A stretch of DNA of 46,959 nt from Streptomyces sp. SID486 (GCF_009865385.1 NZ_WWJT01000189.1:1-46959), one strand, 5' to 3'; shown: positions 7,260 to 15,293, counted from the first letter of the stretch. Numbers and translations are program-made. Notes: generated by a model from the letters alone, not told the origin.

Positions 7260-8425
7260 GGAACGGGGACGGGCCGGTGCGGGACGAAGAGCGCGGCACA
7301 CGGGAGCTGCCGACCGGGGACGGGGCTGCCTCCTGGTCATGGGAATCCCCCCGCTCGGGCGGAACCGAGGGCGGGGGCGGCGCCGAGACCTCCGGGGCAG
7401 GCCCCCGGGACGGTTCCCAGCGCATGGCGGACGGCATCGACGGCATCCCCGAACAGGCCAGACCCCACCCGGAGGGCGACTCCGCGCGGGTCGACGGTGA
7501 CGATGCCGCACAGGGCACGCCACCGCGGACACGCGACGGCGCCGGACCCGCCGTCCGTGCCGGGGCCAGGGCTCGGGGAAGGGCTACGGGCGGGACGATG
7601 AGCGAGCACGAGCGAAACGCCGAGGGCGACGCGCTGGACGCGGAGTCCGTGCAGGCCGCACGGCATGACGCCCACGACCGCAGCGGGGCGCGGGCGAAGT
7701 TCGTCGAGCTGCGCAAGCTGAACGCGGGCAGTGCGGAGTACGCGGAGCTGCGCAACCAGCTCGTCCGCATGCACCTGCCGCTCGTGGAGCACCTGGCGCG
7801 CCGGTTCCGCAACCGCGGCGAGCCGCTGGACGACCTCACCCAGGTCGCCACGATCGGCCTGATCAAGTCCGTCGACCGGTTCGACCCCGAGCGCGGCGTG
7901 GAGTTCTCCACCTACGCCACCCCGACCGTCGTCGGTGAGATCAAACGGCACTTCCGCGACAAGGGCTGGGCGGTCCGCGTGCCGCGCCGGCTGCAGGAGC
8001 TGCGGCTCGCGCTGACCACCGCGACGGCCGAGCTGTCCCAGCTGCACGGCCGCTCGCCGACGGTACACGAGCTGGCCGAGAAGCTCGCGATCTCCGAGGA
8101 GGAGGTCCTGGAGGGGCTGGAGTCCGCGAACGCGTACTCCACGCTGTCGCTGGACGTCCCCGACACCGACGACGAGTCGCCGGCGGTCGCCGACACCCTG
8201 GGCGCCGAGGACGAGGCGCTGGAGGGCGTGGAGTACCGCGAGTCCCTCAAGCCCCTGCTGGAGGACCTGCCGCCGCGCGAGAAGCGGATCCTGCTGCTGC
8301 GCTTCTTCGGCAACATGACCCAGTCGCAGATCGCGCAGGAGGTCGGCATCTCCCAGATGCACGTCTCGCGGCTGCTGGCCCGCACCCTGGCCCAGCTGCG
8401 GGAGAAGCTCCTCGTCGAGGAGTGA
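7256..8425 (+). CDS. sigH: Stress-response sigma factor SigH (SigB family)
   Basis: A sigma-70 group 3 factor of the SigB/SigF type controlling osmotic stress and aerial development. The folded part is the C-terminal 260 residues: region 2 around LVRMHLPLVEHLARRF to EFSTYATPTVVGEIKRHFRD, then region 3, then region 4 with a terminal helix-turn-helix (MTQSQIAQEVGISQMHVSRLL). Three in-frame starts are credible: GTG 7256 (389 aa), GTG 7277 (382 aa) and ATG 7598 (275 aa). The S. coelicolor gene is reported to give two long forms and one short form, later processed by ClpP, and this layout fits. The N-terminal extension is low-complexity and acidic. Confidence 0.92.
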   Translation: MRNGDGPVRDEERGTRELPTGDGAASWSWESPRSGGTEGGGGAETSGAGPRDGSQRMADGIDGIPEQARPHPEGDSARVDGDDAAQGTPPRTRDGAGPAVRAGARARGRATGGTMSEHERNAEGDALDAESVQAARHDAHDRSGARAKFVELRKLNAGSAEYAELRNQLVRMHLPLVEHLARRFRNRGEPLDDLTQVATIGLIKSVDRFDPERGVEFSTYATPTVVGEIKRHFRDKGWAVRVPRRLQELRLALTTATAELSQLHGRSPTVHELAEKLAISEEEVLEGLESANAYSTLSLDVPDTDDESPAVADTLGAEDEALEGVEYRESLKPLLEDLPPREKRILLLRFFGNMTQSQIAQEVGISQMHVSRLLARTLAQLREKLLVEE

Positions 8426-8432
8426 GCGCCGA

Positions 8433-8885
8433 CTACTCGGCCCGGCCCGGCCCCTTGATCCCGAGGGCCCGGGTCGTCTCGCCGTTCACCAGGAGCACCA
8501 GCGCCGCCACGGCGACCACCGCGAGGGCGATACCGGCCGGGATCGCCATGCTGTCGGCCTGAAGCAGGTTGTAGGCCACCGGGAGGGCCATGACCTGGGT
8601 GATCACCGCGGGCCCCCGGCTCCAGCCGCGCCGCAGCAGCAGACCGCGCGCGGCGAGCAGCGGCAGCAGCGCGAGCACGGCCAGGGTGATCCCGAGGGTC
8701 ACGGCCTGCTGCCGGTCGTCGGGGTCACCGGTGAGCCCGAGGACGAGCACCCACAGGCCGCCGGCCACCAGGGCCGCGCCCTCCAGTGCGGCCAGCACCG
8801 CCGCGTACGTCAGCCGACGCGGGCGCGGCTCCGCGGTCGCGTCGGCCGTGGCGGTGCGGGGGGCGGGTTTCTGCTGACTGCTCAC
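8433..8885 (-). CDS. Integral membrane protein, unknown function
   Basis: A 150-residue protein with four hydrophobic segments after a charged N-terminus of about 28 residues (SSQQKPAPRTATAD). I recognise no domain. The start is taken as GTG 8885; the open frame continues to 9107 but runs through the 43-bp tandem repeats and becomes a Pro/Arg/Gly-rich low-complexity stretch, so that extension is unlikely to be coding. It converges on sigH with 7 bp between stops. Confidence 0.65.
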   Translation of the reverse strand: MSSQQKPAPRTATADATAEPRPRRLTYAAVLAALEGAALVAGGLWVLVLGLTGDPDDRQQAVTLGITLAVLALLPLLAARGLLLRRGWSRGPAVITQVMALPVAYNLLQADSMAIPAGIALAVVAVAALVLLVNGETTRALGIKGPGRAE

Positions 8886-8966
8886 CCCAGCAGGGTAGCC
8901 GTCGGGCCCCGCCGACGACCCGCGGGTGCGAGTCCGGGCGCCCCGGGTCCCGCCGAGGTGCGGCCC

Positions 8967-9095
8967 CTCCCTCCGGGTAGGGAAAGGGCCGGGGGGAAGC
9001 AGGGTGGGTCTCCCTCCGGAGAGGGAAGGGGCCGCGGGGAAGCGGGGCGGGCCTCCCTCCGGGGAGGGAGGGGGCCGCGGGGAAGCGGGGTGGGC
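8967..9095. repeat. 43-bp tandem repeat, three in-phase copies
   Basis: Copies at 8967-9009, 9010-9052 and 9053-9095 all begin CTCCCTCCGG and differ at a few bases each. Each unit contains CCCTCC facing GGAGGG or GGGAAGGG, so each can form a small hairpin. The array fills the middle of the 364-bp gap between the minus-strand membrane gene (start 8885) and the lipid kinase gene (start 9250). I see nothing else definite in that gap. Confidence 0.85.
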
Positions 9096-9249
9096 CGCGA
9101 CGGTCACCGGTCGGCCGCACGGCGGCGCCCGGGGAGCCCGCCGTCACTCCGCACGGGCAGCGTCACGTGTCCAGACTCACGCCCCCGTCTCTTACCGGAT
9201 CCCTAACTCGGTCTGGGCCGAGTACCACCCAGTAGGTACGCTGCCTTGC

Positions 9250-10218
9250 ATGCGTGCACTTCTCGTGGTCAATCCGGCGGCAACCACCACAAGTGCACGC
9301 AGACGCGATGTCCTGATCCACGCCCTGGCCAGCGAGATGAAGCTGGAGGCGGTCACCACCGAGTACCGCGGCCACGCACGCGACCTCGGCCGGCAGGCGG
9401 CGGAGAGCGCCGACATCGATCTGGTGGTGGCGCTCGGCGGCGACGGCACGGTCAACGAGGTGGTCAACGGCCTCCTGCACGCAGGCCCGGCCCCGGACAG
9501 CCTGCCCGGTCTGGCCGTCGTCCCCGGTGGTTCCACGAACGTCTTCGCCCGCGCCCTGGGCCTGCCCAACGATCCCGTCGAGGCCACCGGCGCGCTGCTG
9601 GACGCGCTGCGTGACCGTACCGAACGCGTGGTCGGTCTCGGGCTGACGTCGGGTCCGCCGGGCAGTGAGGACGAGGCGGCGCCGGCCCGCTGGTTCACCT
9701 TCAACGCCGGGCTGGGTTTCGACGCCGGTGTGGTGGGCCGGGTCGAGCAGCAGCGCGAGCGCGGCAAGAAGTCCACGCACGCGCTCTATGTCCGCCAGGT
9801 GGTCCGGCAGTTCCTCGGCGAGCCGAACCGGCGGCACGGCACGATCACGCTCGAACGGCCCGGTGAGGATCCGGTGGAGGATCTCGTCGTCGCCATAGCC
9901 TCCAACACGTCCCCGTGGACGTATCTCGGCAATCGGGCCATGTACACATCACCCAAAGCCTCGTTCGACACCGGGATCGACGTGCTGGGTCTCAGCCGTC
10001 TTTCGACGACCGCGGTCGCCCGGTATGGCACCCAGTTGCTCACTTCGTCCCCCGAGCGCGGCCCCCATGGCAAGCACGCGGTCTCGCTGCACGATCTGGA
10101 CCAGTTCACCTTGCATTCGAAGGTCCCTCTGCCTCTCCAGATGGACGGTGACCACCTGGGGCTGCGTACCAGCGTGGCGTTCACAGGCGTACGCCGTGCA
10201 CTGCGTGTGATTGTGTGA
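9250..10218 (+). CDS. Diacylglycerol/lipid kinase family protein
   Basis: A 322-residue enzyme of the DagK/YegS catalytic family, which phosphorylates diacylglycerol or related lipids with ATP. ALGGDGTVNEVVNGL (GGDGT at 63-67) is the nucleotide-binding motif and VVPGGSTNVFARALG follows. The C-terminal part forms the lipid-binding beta domain. ATG 9250 is chosen because the family starts with this VVNPAA strand. No Shine-Dalgarno sequence is visible; TAGGTA at 9234-9239 could be a -10 element. The gene sits next to wblE as in other streptomycetes, and no operon is evident. Confidence 0.85.
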   Translation: MRALLVVNPAATTTSARRRDVLIHALASEMKLEAVTTEYRGHARDLGRQAAESADIDLVVALGGDGTVNEVVNGLLHAGPAPDSLPGLAVVPGGSTNVFARALGLPNDPVEATGALLDALRDRTERVVGLGLTSGPPGSEDEAAPARWFTFNAGLGFDAGVVGRVEQQRERGKKSTHALYVRQVVRQFLGEPNRRHGTITLERPGEDPVEDLVVAIASNTSPWTYLGNRAMYTSPKASFDTGIDVLGLSRLSTTAVARYGTQLLTSSPERGPHGKHAVSLHDLDQFTLHSKVPLPLQMDGDHLGLRTSVAFTGVRRALRVIV

Positions 10219-10482
10219 GCGGAACGGGCGAAAGTCCTTTCACTCGAACGTTTAGGCCAGCATCCACCCCATGGAAGTACGGCTGTGACCTAGTCGACAC
10301 CGAGGAATCAAAAAAAACTTTCCGGAAGGGGTTGTATCCGCCGCTGAGGTTTGCGAGTCTCTACGTGGCGATCGGGACGGCCCGCAAGACCAGCCTCCAC
10401 TGATCGCCAGAACCCCTCTTCAAACCACAGGACCCCGCCGGGTGAAGACTCGGCGTTCGGCCCTTCACTTGTTGAGGGATTC

Positions 10483-10496
10483 GTGAAAGCGTTCAC
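10483..10496 (+). promoter_or_regulatory. Crp-like palindrome upstream of wblE
   Basis: GTGAAAGCGTTCAC, followed by A, fits the Crp pattern GTGA-N6-TCAC exactly. It lies 45 bp before the wblE start. The M. tuberculosis orthologue whiB1 is a known target of the Crp protein Rv3676, so the element may be conserved. The rest of the 322-bp gap 10219-10540 has a run of eight A at 10310-10317, a palindrome TTTCCGGAA just after it, and no gene. Confidence 0.45.
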
Positions 10497-10540
10497 ATTC
10501 ACAAGCAACTTGCACGTAATACCAAGGAGAGGTAGCAGCC

Positions 10541-10798
10541 ATGGACTGGCGTCACAACGCCGTTTGCCGCGAGGAAGACCCCGAGCTCTTCTTCCCCATC
10601 GGCAACACCGGTCCTGCGCTGCTGCAGATCGAGGAAGCCAAGGCCGTCTGCCGTCGCTGCCCGGTGATCGAGCAGTGTCTGCAGTGGGCGCTCGAGTCCG
10701 GCCAGGACTCCGGCGTCTGGGGTGGTCTCAGCGAGGACGAGCGCCGCGCCATGAAGCGCCGCGCCGCCCGCAACCGGGCTCGTCAGGCCTCCGCCTGA
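10541..10798 (+). CDS. wblE: WhiB-like Fe-S regulator WblE
   Basis: An 85-residue WhiB-family protein with a [4Fe-4S] cluster held by C9, C37, C40 and C46 (CXXC at 37-40), the signature turn GVWGG at 58-62, and a basic C-terminal DNA-binding tail (MKRRAARNRARQ). It is the Streptomyces orthologue of mycobacterial WhiB1, a nitric-oxide-sensitive regulator that binds the principal sigma factor. GGAGAGG precedes ATG 10541. The convergent PdtaS-type kinase gene downstream is also next to whiB1 in mycobacteria. Confidence 0.95.
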   Translation: MDWRHNAVCREEDPELFFPIGNTGPALLQIEEAKAVCRRCPVIEQCLQWALESGQDSGVWGGLSEDERRAMKRRAARNRARQASA

Positions 10799-10962
10799 CA
10801 TATCCACCCCTGCTGACAGCCTGAGCTTGGCGGCGCGCACAGCACGTACGCATCTCCCGCCCCCGAGCCGCAGCGCGCAGTTCCCCCGATGCTCCCCCGG
10901 CCCCCGGCTTCGCCCGGACCGGGGAACCCCATCGCGGTACACGCAGAGCAGTAACGAGCATC

Positions 10963-10994
10963 AGCCTCGGACCAATGGCGGTCCGGGGCTTTTT
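10963..10994 (+). terminator. Rho-independent terminator downstream of wblE
   Basis: AGCCTCGGACC pairs with GGTCCGGGGCT (10963-10973 and 10980-10990, one wobble) around a 6-nt loop, followed by five T. The T-run is on the plus strand, so it ends transcripts from wblE, 165 bp upstream. The stretch between wblE and the hairpin shows nothing else. Confidence 0.8.
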
Positions 10995-11049
10995 GCTGTT
11001 CCCGCTCCCCCGCGGCGCCGCCATGAGCGGCAGGCCCCAGGGCGGTTGC

Positions 11050-12525
11050 TCACTTCTGTGCTCGCACCGGAATGTCGAGGATCACCCGCGTCCCGCGCTC
11101 CGGCGCCGGCACCATGTCGAAGGAACCGCCCAACTCGCCCTCCACCAGGGTCCGTACGATCTGCAGGCCCAGGTTGCCCGAGCGGTGCGGGTCGAAGCCC
11201 TCGGGCAGGCCGACGCCGTCGTCCTGGACGGTGACCAGCAGACGCGCTTCCTTGGTGGTGCCGCCACGCACCGCGGAGACCTCGACCGTGCCGGTGTCGC
11301 CCTCCCGGAAGCCGTGCTCCAGGGCGTTCTGCAGGATCTCGGTGAGGACCATGGACAGCGGGGTGGCCACCTCGGCGTCGAGTATGCCGAACCGTCCGCT
11401 GCGCCGGCCGGCCACCTTGCCCGGGGAGATCTCGGCGACCATGGCCAGCACCCGGTCGGCGATGTCGTCGAACTCCACCCGCTCATCCAGGTTCTGAGAC
11501 AGCGTCTCATGCACGATCGCGATCGAGCCGACCCGGCGGACCGCCTCCTCCAGCGCCTCCCGGCCGCGTTCGGACTCGATGCGGCGGGCCTGCAGGCGGA
11601 GCAGGGCGGCGACCGTCTGGAGGTTGTTCTTCACCCGGTGGTGGATCTCCCGGATGGTGGCGTCCTTGGTGATCAGCTCACGCTCGCGCCGCCGCAGTTC
11701 GGTGACGTCCCGGAGCAGCACCAGCGAACCGATGCGCGTCCCCTTGGGTTTGAGCGGGATGGCCCGGACCTGGATGACACCGTCGTGGGCCTCGATCTCG
11801 AACTCGCGCGGCGCCCAGCCGCTGGCCACCTTGGCCAGCGCCTCGTCCACCGGCCCCCGGGTGGGGGCGATTTCGGCGGTGGTCTGGCCGAGGTGGTGAC
11901 CGACCAGGTCGGCGGCGAGGCCGAGCCGGTGGTAGGCGGAGAGGGCGTTCGGGGAGGCGTACTGGACGATGCCGTCCGCGTCCAGCCGGATCAGGCCGTC
12001 GCCGACGCGCGGCGAGGCGTCCATGTCGACCTGCTGGTCGGGGAAGGGGAAGGAACCGGCCGCGATCATCTGCGCGAGGTCCGAGGCGCTCTGGAGATAG
12101 GTGAGCTCAAGGCGGCTCGGGGTGCGCACGGTGAGCAGGTTGGTGTTGCGGGCGATCACGCCGAGGACGCGCCCCTCACGCCGTACGGGGATGGACTCCA
12201 CCCGTACGGGGACCTCTTCGCGCCACTCCGGGTCCCCCTCGCGCACGATCCGGCCCTCGTCCAGAGCCACGTCGAGCATGGGCCGCCGGCCGCGCGGGAC
12301 CAGGTGGCCGACCATGTCGTCCTGGTAGGACGTCGGGCCGGTGTTGGGGCGCATCTGGGCGATGGAGACGTACCGCGTGCCGTCCCGGGTGGGAACCCAC
12401 AGCACCAGGTCGGCGAAGGAGAGGTCGGAGAGCAGCTGCCACTCCGAGACCAGCAGGTGGAGCCACTCGAGATCGGAGTCGTCGAGGGCGGTGTGCTGGC
12501 GTACGAGTTCGTTCATGGAGGGCAC
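11050..12525 (-). CDS. PdtaS-type sensor histidine kinase (GAF-PAS-HisKA_2)
   Basis: A 491-residue cytosolic sensor kinase with no membrane segment. Residues about 5-160 form a GAF-like domain, 175-275 a PAS domain, and 290-490 the kinase. The phosphoacceptor is in REIHHRVKNNLQT (H295/H296), and the ATPase boxes are LSMVLTEILQNALEHG and DDGVGLP. M. tuberculosis PdtaS, also beside whiB1, phosphorylates the antiterminator PdtaR; the partner here is outside the window. The start is GTG 12525; ATG 12516 is equally possible, and neither has a clear ribosome binding site. Confidence 0.88.
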   Translation of the reverse strand: MPSMNELVRQHTALDDSDLEWLHLLVSEWQLLSDLSFADLVLWVPTRDGTRYVSIAQMRPNTGPTSYQDDMVGHLVPRGRRPMLDVALDEGRIVREGDPEWREEVPVRVESIPVRREGRVLGVIARNTNLLTVRTPSRLELTYLQSASDLAQMIAAGSFPFPDQQVDMDASPRVGDGLIRLDADGIVQYASPNALSAYHRLGLAADLVGHHLGQTTAEIAPTRGPVDEALAKVASGWAPREFEIEAHDGVIQVRAIPLKPKGTRIGSLVLLRDVTELRRRERELITKDATIREIHHRVKNNLQTVAALLRLQARRIESERGREALEEAVRRVGSIAIVHETLSQNLDERVEFDDIADRVLAMVAEISPGKVAGRRSGRFGILDAEVATPLSMVLTEILQNALEHGFREGDTGTVEVSAVRGGTTKEARLLVTVQDDGVGLPEGFDPHRSGNLGLQIVRTLVEGELGGSFDMVPAPERGTRVILDIPVRAQK

Positions 12526-12665
12526 GTGGCGAGCGTACCCGCGGCTCGCGGGTGGCCGGAAAACACCCGCGGGCCGCGGCGCCTGGAAGGGACCCTCAGC
12601 CCTCCCGGCACCGCAGCCCGGAGCATCATCGGCCGCGGGGTGTGCGGTCCCGGTCGGCCGAAGGT

Positions 12666-12734
12666 CGAGGAACCGGGGCAGTCAGGGCAGAGAGCGCCGG
12701 TTCCTCGGTCCGTCTTCCTGTGCGGGGAAGACGG
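12666..12734. other. Two perfect hairpins in a 321-bp gene-free gap
   Basis: CGAGGAACCGG / CCGGTTCCTCG (12666-12676 and 12697-12707, 20-nt loop) is followed at once by CCGTCTTCC / GGAAGACGG (12710-12718 and 12726-12734, 7-nt loop). Neither has a T-run. They could end the minus-strand tetR transcript, lie in the kinase leader, or belong to a small RNA. The gap 12526-12846 holds no credible gene, only these hairpins and a dre-like site. Confidence 0.5.
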
Positions 12735-12754
12735 AGGCTTGCTGTTGTCGATTG

Positions 12755-12766
12755 TGGACTAGACCA
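12755..12766 (+). promoter_or_regulatory. dre-like DasR operator without an obvious aminosugar gene
   Basis: TGGACTAGACCA matches the DasR-responsive core TGGTCTAGACCA at 11 of 12 positions and is identical to the site upstream of dasR at 15338. It lies 230 bp upstream of the kinase start and beside the double hairpin. The target gene is unclear. Confidence 0.55.
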
Positions 12767-12846
12767 GGACGGCGTGTCCACGGTCGGGAAGCGTCCTCGC
12801 CGTGGAGGCGCCGGCACGCGATGCCACGCAGCCTAGCCCGCCCAGG

Positions 12847-13476
12847 TCAGTCGTGGGGCCAGATGGTCATGGCAATTTCCGCGAGCGCCTCCAGTTCCTC
12901 CCGGCGTGCGCCGTCCCGGGCCTGCTGCGACATGCCCTGGATCATCGCGCCGGTGTGCCGGGCGAGGGCGGCCGCGTCGGTGCCGGCCGGCAGCGATCCG
13001 GCCGCGACGTCCGCCCGGATCCGGGACTCGAGGGCGGCCAGGTCGGCGTTGCGCCGCTCTCGCAGCAGTGCCTCGACCTCGGCGCTCGTGCAGTTGATGG
13101 CGGCGTGCACGATGAGGCAGCCGTAGGGATGGGCGGGGTCGGTGTACTCGGCGGCGGCCTCGCGGAGCATGCGCGCGACGCCCTCGCGGACCGTGGGCTC
13201 CTCGGCGAGGGCACGCTCCCCGAAGGCGCCGTGGGTGCCTGCGTAGACGCGCACCACCTCGTCGAACAGGGTCCGCTTGTCCCCGAAGGCCGCGTACAGA
13301 CTGGGGGCGCCGATGCCCATGATCCGGGTGAGGTCGGAGACCGAGGTGGCCTCGTACCCGCGCTCCCAGAAGGCCATCAGCGCCTTCTCCAGCGCCGTGG
13401 CCCGGTCGAAGGAGCGCGGCCGGCCCCGCGCCCTGCCCGTGCCGCCCTGCGCCTGCGCTTCCTGTCCCGTCACCAT
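12847..13476 (-). CDS. TetR-family repressor
   Basis: A 209-residue TetR regulator. The N-terminal helix-turn-helix covers about residues 25-70 (ATSVSDLTRIMGIGAPSLYAAFGDKRTLF), and the C-terminal ligand domain includes PYGCLIVHAAINCT, seen in TetR proteins of the AcrR/NemR-like group. It is divergent from an SDR gene 92 bp away, with a palindrome between them, so it probably represses that gene and itself. The start is ATG 13476; GTG 13473 is also possible. Confidence 0.87.
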   Translation of the reverse strand: MVTGQEAQAQGGTGRARGRPRSFDRATALEKALMAFWERGYEATSVSDLTRIMGIGAPSLYAAFGDKRTLFDEVVRVYAGTHGAFGERALAEEPTVREGVARMLREAAAEYTDPAHPYGCLIVHAAINCTSAEVEALLRERRNADLAALESRIRADVAAGSLPAGTDAAALARHTGAMIQGMSQQARDGARREELEALAEIAMTIWPHD

Positions 13477-13483
13477 GACGACT

Positions 13484-13507
13484 ATTTTATAGCGTGCCCT
13501 AGAAAAT
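13484..13507. promoter_or_regulatory. Candidate TetR operator between tetR and SDR genes
   Basis: ATTTTATAG (13484-13492) faces CTAGAAAAT (13499-13507), matching at 8 of 9 positions around a 6-bp spacer. A further copy of the half site, CTAGGAAATT, lies at 13546-13555 close to the SDR start. This AT-rich palindrome stands out in GC-rich DNA and sits where a divergent TetR operator is expected. Confidence 0.55.
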
Positions 13508-13568
13508 TGACCGGGCGGCGGTGTACGGTTTTTCTGTATCGATCGCTAGGAAATTCGGAGGGGCAGTC

Positions 13569-14321
13569 ATGGGTGCGCTCACGGGGAAGACGGCGCTGGT
13601 CACGGGCGGCAGCCGGGGCATCGGGCGGGCGATCGCCGAGCGGCTCGGGCGGGACGGCGCCCGGGTGGCGGTGCACTACGGCAGCAACGAGACCGCCGCG
13701 AAGGAGACGGTCGCGGCGATCGAGGCGGGCGGCGGTTCGGCGTTCGCGATCGGGGCGGAACTGGGGACGCCCGGGGACGCCCGGCGACTGTGGGAGGAGT
13801 TCGACCGGCACGCGGACGGGCTGGACATCCTCGTGCACAACGCGGGCATCGGCGCCACGCGCCCGTTCGCCGAGATCGACGAGGAGGAGTACGACCGGCT
13901 CTTCGCGGTGAACGTGAAGGCACCGTTCTTCCTGACCCGGCTCGGCGCGGAGCGGCTGCGGGACGGCGGGCGGGTGGTGAACATATCGTCCGGGCTGGCG
14001 CGCTCCGCCCTCATGCCCCAGACCATCGCCTACGGGATGACCAAGGCGGCGCTGGACGTCTTCACCCGGGACCTGTCCAAGGTGCTCGGCCCGCGCGGGA
14101 TCACGGTGAACTCGGTGGCGCCCGGCATCGTGGACACCGACATCAACGCCTCATGGCTGCGCGCGAGCGACGAGGCACGCGAGGCGGCGGCCGCCTACTC
14201 GGCCCTGGGGCGGGTGGGGACACCGCAGGACATCGCCGACGTGGTGGCGTTCCTGGTCTCGGAGGACGGCCGCTGGGTGACCGGCCACTGGCTCGACGCG
14301 ACGGGGGGCTCGCTCACCTGA
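13569..14321 (+). CDS. Short-chain dehydrogenase/reductase
   Basis: A 250-residue classical SDR oxidoreductase. The cofactor motif is TGGSRGIG (12-19), with HNAG at 90-93. The catalytic residues are the serine at 140/141 (NISSG) and Y155/K159 (AYGMTKAA). The end VTGHWLDATGGS is typical of FabG-like members. NADPH is likely, but the substrate is unknown. CGGAGGGGC precedes ATG 13569. The divergent TetR gene suggests induction by the substrate or a related toxic compound. Confidence 0.9.
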   Translation: MGALTGKTALVTGGSRGIGRAIAERLGRDGARVAVHYGSNETAAKETVAAIEAGGGSAFAIGAELGTPGDARRLWEEFDRHADGLDILVHNAGIGATRPFAEIDEEEYDRLFAVNVKAPFFLTRLGAERLRDGGRVVNISSGLARSALMPQTIAYGMTKAALDVFTRDLSKVLGPRGITVNSVAPGIVDTDINASWLRASDEAREAAAAYSALGRVGTPQDIADVVAFLVSEDGRWVTGHWLDATGGSLT

Positions 14322-14347
14322 GAACGGAACCCGACGGGCGGGGGAAC

Positions 14348-14396
14348 AGGGGATTGCCGGGCGGCCGCGAGCCCGGGGGGGCCCGGGAAATCCCCT
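14348..14396 (+). terminator. Long hairpin downstream of the SDR gene
   Basis: AGGGGATT (14348-14355) pairs with AATCCCCT (14389-14396), with an inner CCGGGC / GCCCGG stem. The short T/C stretch after it is weak. It lies 27 bp beyond the SDR stop and before the nagB promoter. Confidence 0.5.
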
Positions 14397-14431
14397 TCTC
14401 GCCCACGCCCGCCCAACGCCGATTCTGTTAG

Positions 14432-14447
14432 ATTGGTCTAAACCACA
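14432..14447 (+). promoter_or_regulatory. dre operator of nagB (DasR site)
   Basis: ATTGGTCTAAACCACA contains TGGTCTAAACCA (14434-14445), 11 of 12 matches to the DasR core TGGTCTAGACCA. It lies 39 bp upstream of the nagB start. In S. coelicolor nagB is directly repressed by DasR, and glucosamine-6-phosphate releases it. Confidence 0.85.
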
Positions 14448-14485
14448 TAGACGCACAGAGCCCTCTTCAGAACGGCAGGCCCAGC

Positions 14486-15271
14486 GTGGAAGTTGTCATC
14501 GTTCCGGACGCCGCCGCGGGTGGCGAGCTGATCGCCGAGGCCATGGCCCAGCTGCTGCGACGCAAGCCCGACGCCCTGCTCGGCGTGGCCACCGGCTCCA
14601 CCCCGCTGCCCGTCTACCAGGCCCTGACCGCCAAGGTGCGCGCCGGGTCCGTGGATGTCTCCCGGGCCCGGATAGCCCAGCTCGACGAGTACGTGGGACT
14701 GCCCCCGGAGCACCCCGAGTCCTATCGCTCGGTCCTGCGCCGCGAGGTGCTGGAACCACTGGGCACGGACATGGACGCCTTCATGGGACCGGACGGCACG
14801 GCCCAGGACGTCCAGGCGGCCTGCGAGGCGTACGACCGCGCGCTCGCCGAGGCTGGCGGGGTGGACCTGCAACTGCTCGGCATCGGGACGGACGGCCACA
14901 TCGGGTTCAACGAGCCCTGCTCCTCGCTCGCCTCGCGTACCCGGATCAAGACGCTGACCGAACAGACCCGGATCGACAACGCCCGCTTCTTCGACGGTGA
15001 CATCGAACAGGTCCCGCACCACGTCATCACCCAGGGCATCGGGACGATCCTGGAAGCCCGGCACCTGGTGCTGCTGGCGACCGGCGAGGGCAAGGCGGAC
15101 GCGGTCGCCGCCACGGTCGAGGGCCCGGTCGCGGCCGTCTGCCCGGCCTCCGCGCTCCAGCTGCACCCGCATGCCACGGTGGTGGTGGACGAGGCCGCCG
15201 CGTCCAAGCTCAAGCTGGCCGACTACTTCCGGCACACCTACGCCCACAAGCCGCGGTGGCAGGGGATCTAG
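14486..15271 (+). CDS. nagB: Glucosamine-6-phosphate deaminase NagB
   Basis: A 261-residue aldose-ketose isomerase/deaminase converting glucosamine-6-phosphate to fructose-6-phosphate and ammonia. ATGSTP (35-40) binds phosphate. LDEYVGL carries D67, and GIGTDGHIGFNEP carries D136, H138 and E143, aligning with D72, D141, H143 and E148 of the E. coli enzyme. The start is GTG 14486, with a weak GGCAGG site. Its substrate is the effector of DasR, encoded next, so the enzyme also removes the inducer. Confidence 0.95.
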   Translation: MEVVIVPDAAAGGELIAEAMAQLLRRKPDALLGVATGSTPLPVYQALTAKVRAGSVDVSRARIAQLDEYVGLPPEHPESYRSVLRREVLEPLGTDMDAFMGPDGTAQDVQAACEAYDRALAEAGGVDLQLLGIGTDGHIGFNEPCSSLASRTRIKTLTEQTRIDNARFFDGDIEQVPHHVITQGIGTILEARHLVLLATGEGKADAVAATVEGPVAAVCPASALQLHPHATVVVDEAAASKLKLADYFRHTYAHKPRWQGI

Positions 15272-15293
15272 TCCGGGACACCGGTGGGGCGGC

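Noticed and set aside
8886..9107. N-terminal extension of the membrane protein gene
   Set aside because: The added residues come from the 43-bp repeats and are Pro/Gly/Arg low complexity.
12626..12817. 63-codon minus-strand frame in the dre/hairpin gap
   Set aside because: Arg/Pro/Ser-rich, no ribosome binding site, and it spans both hairpins and the dre-like site.
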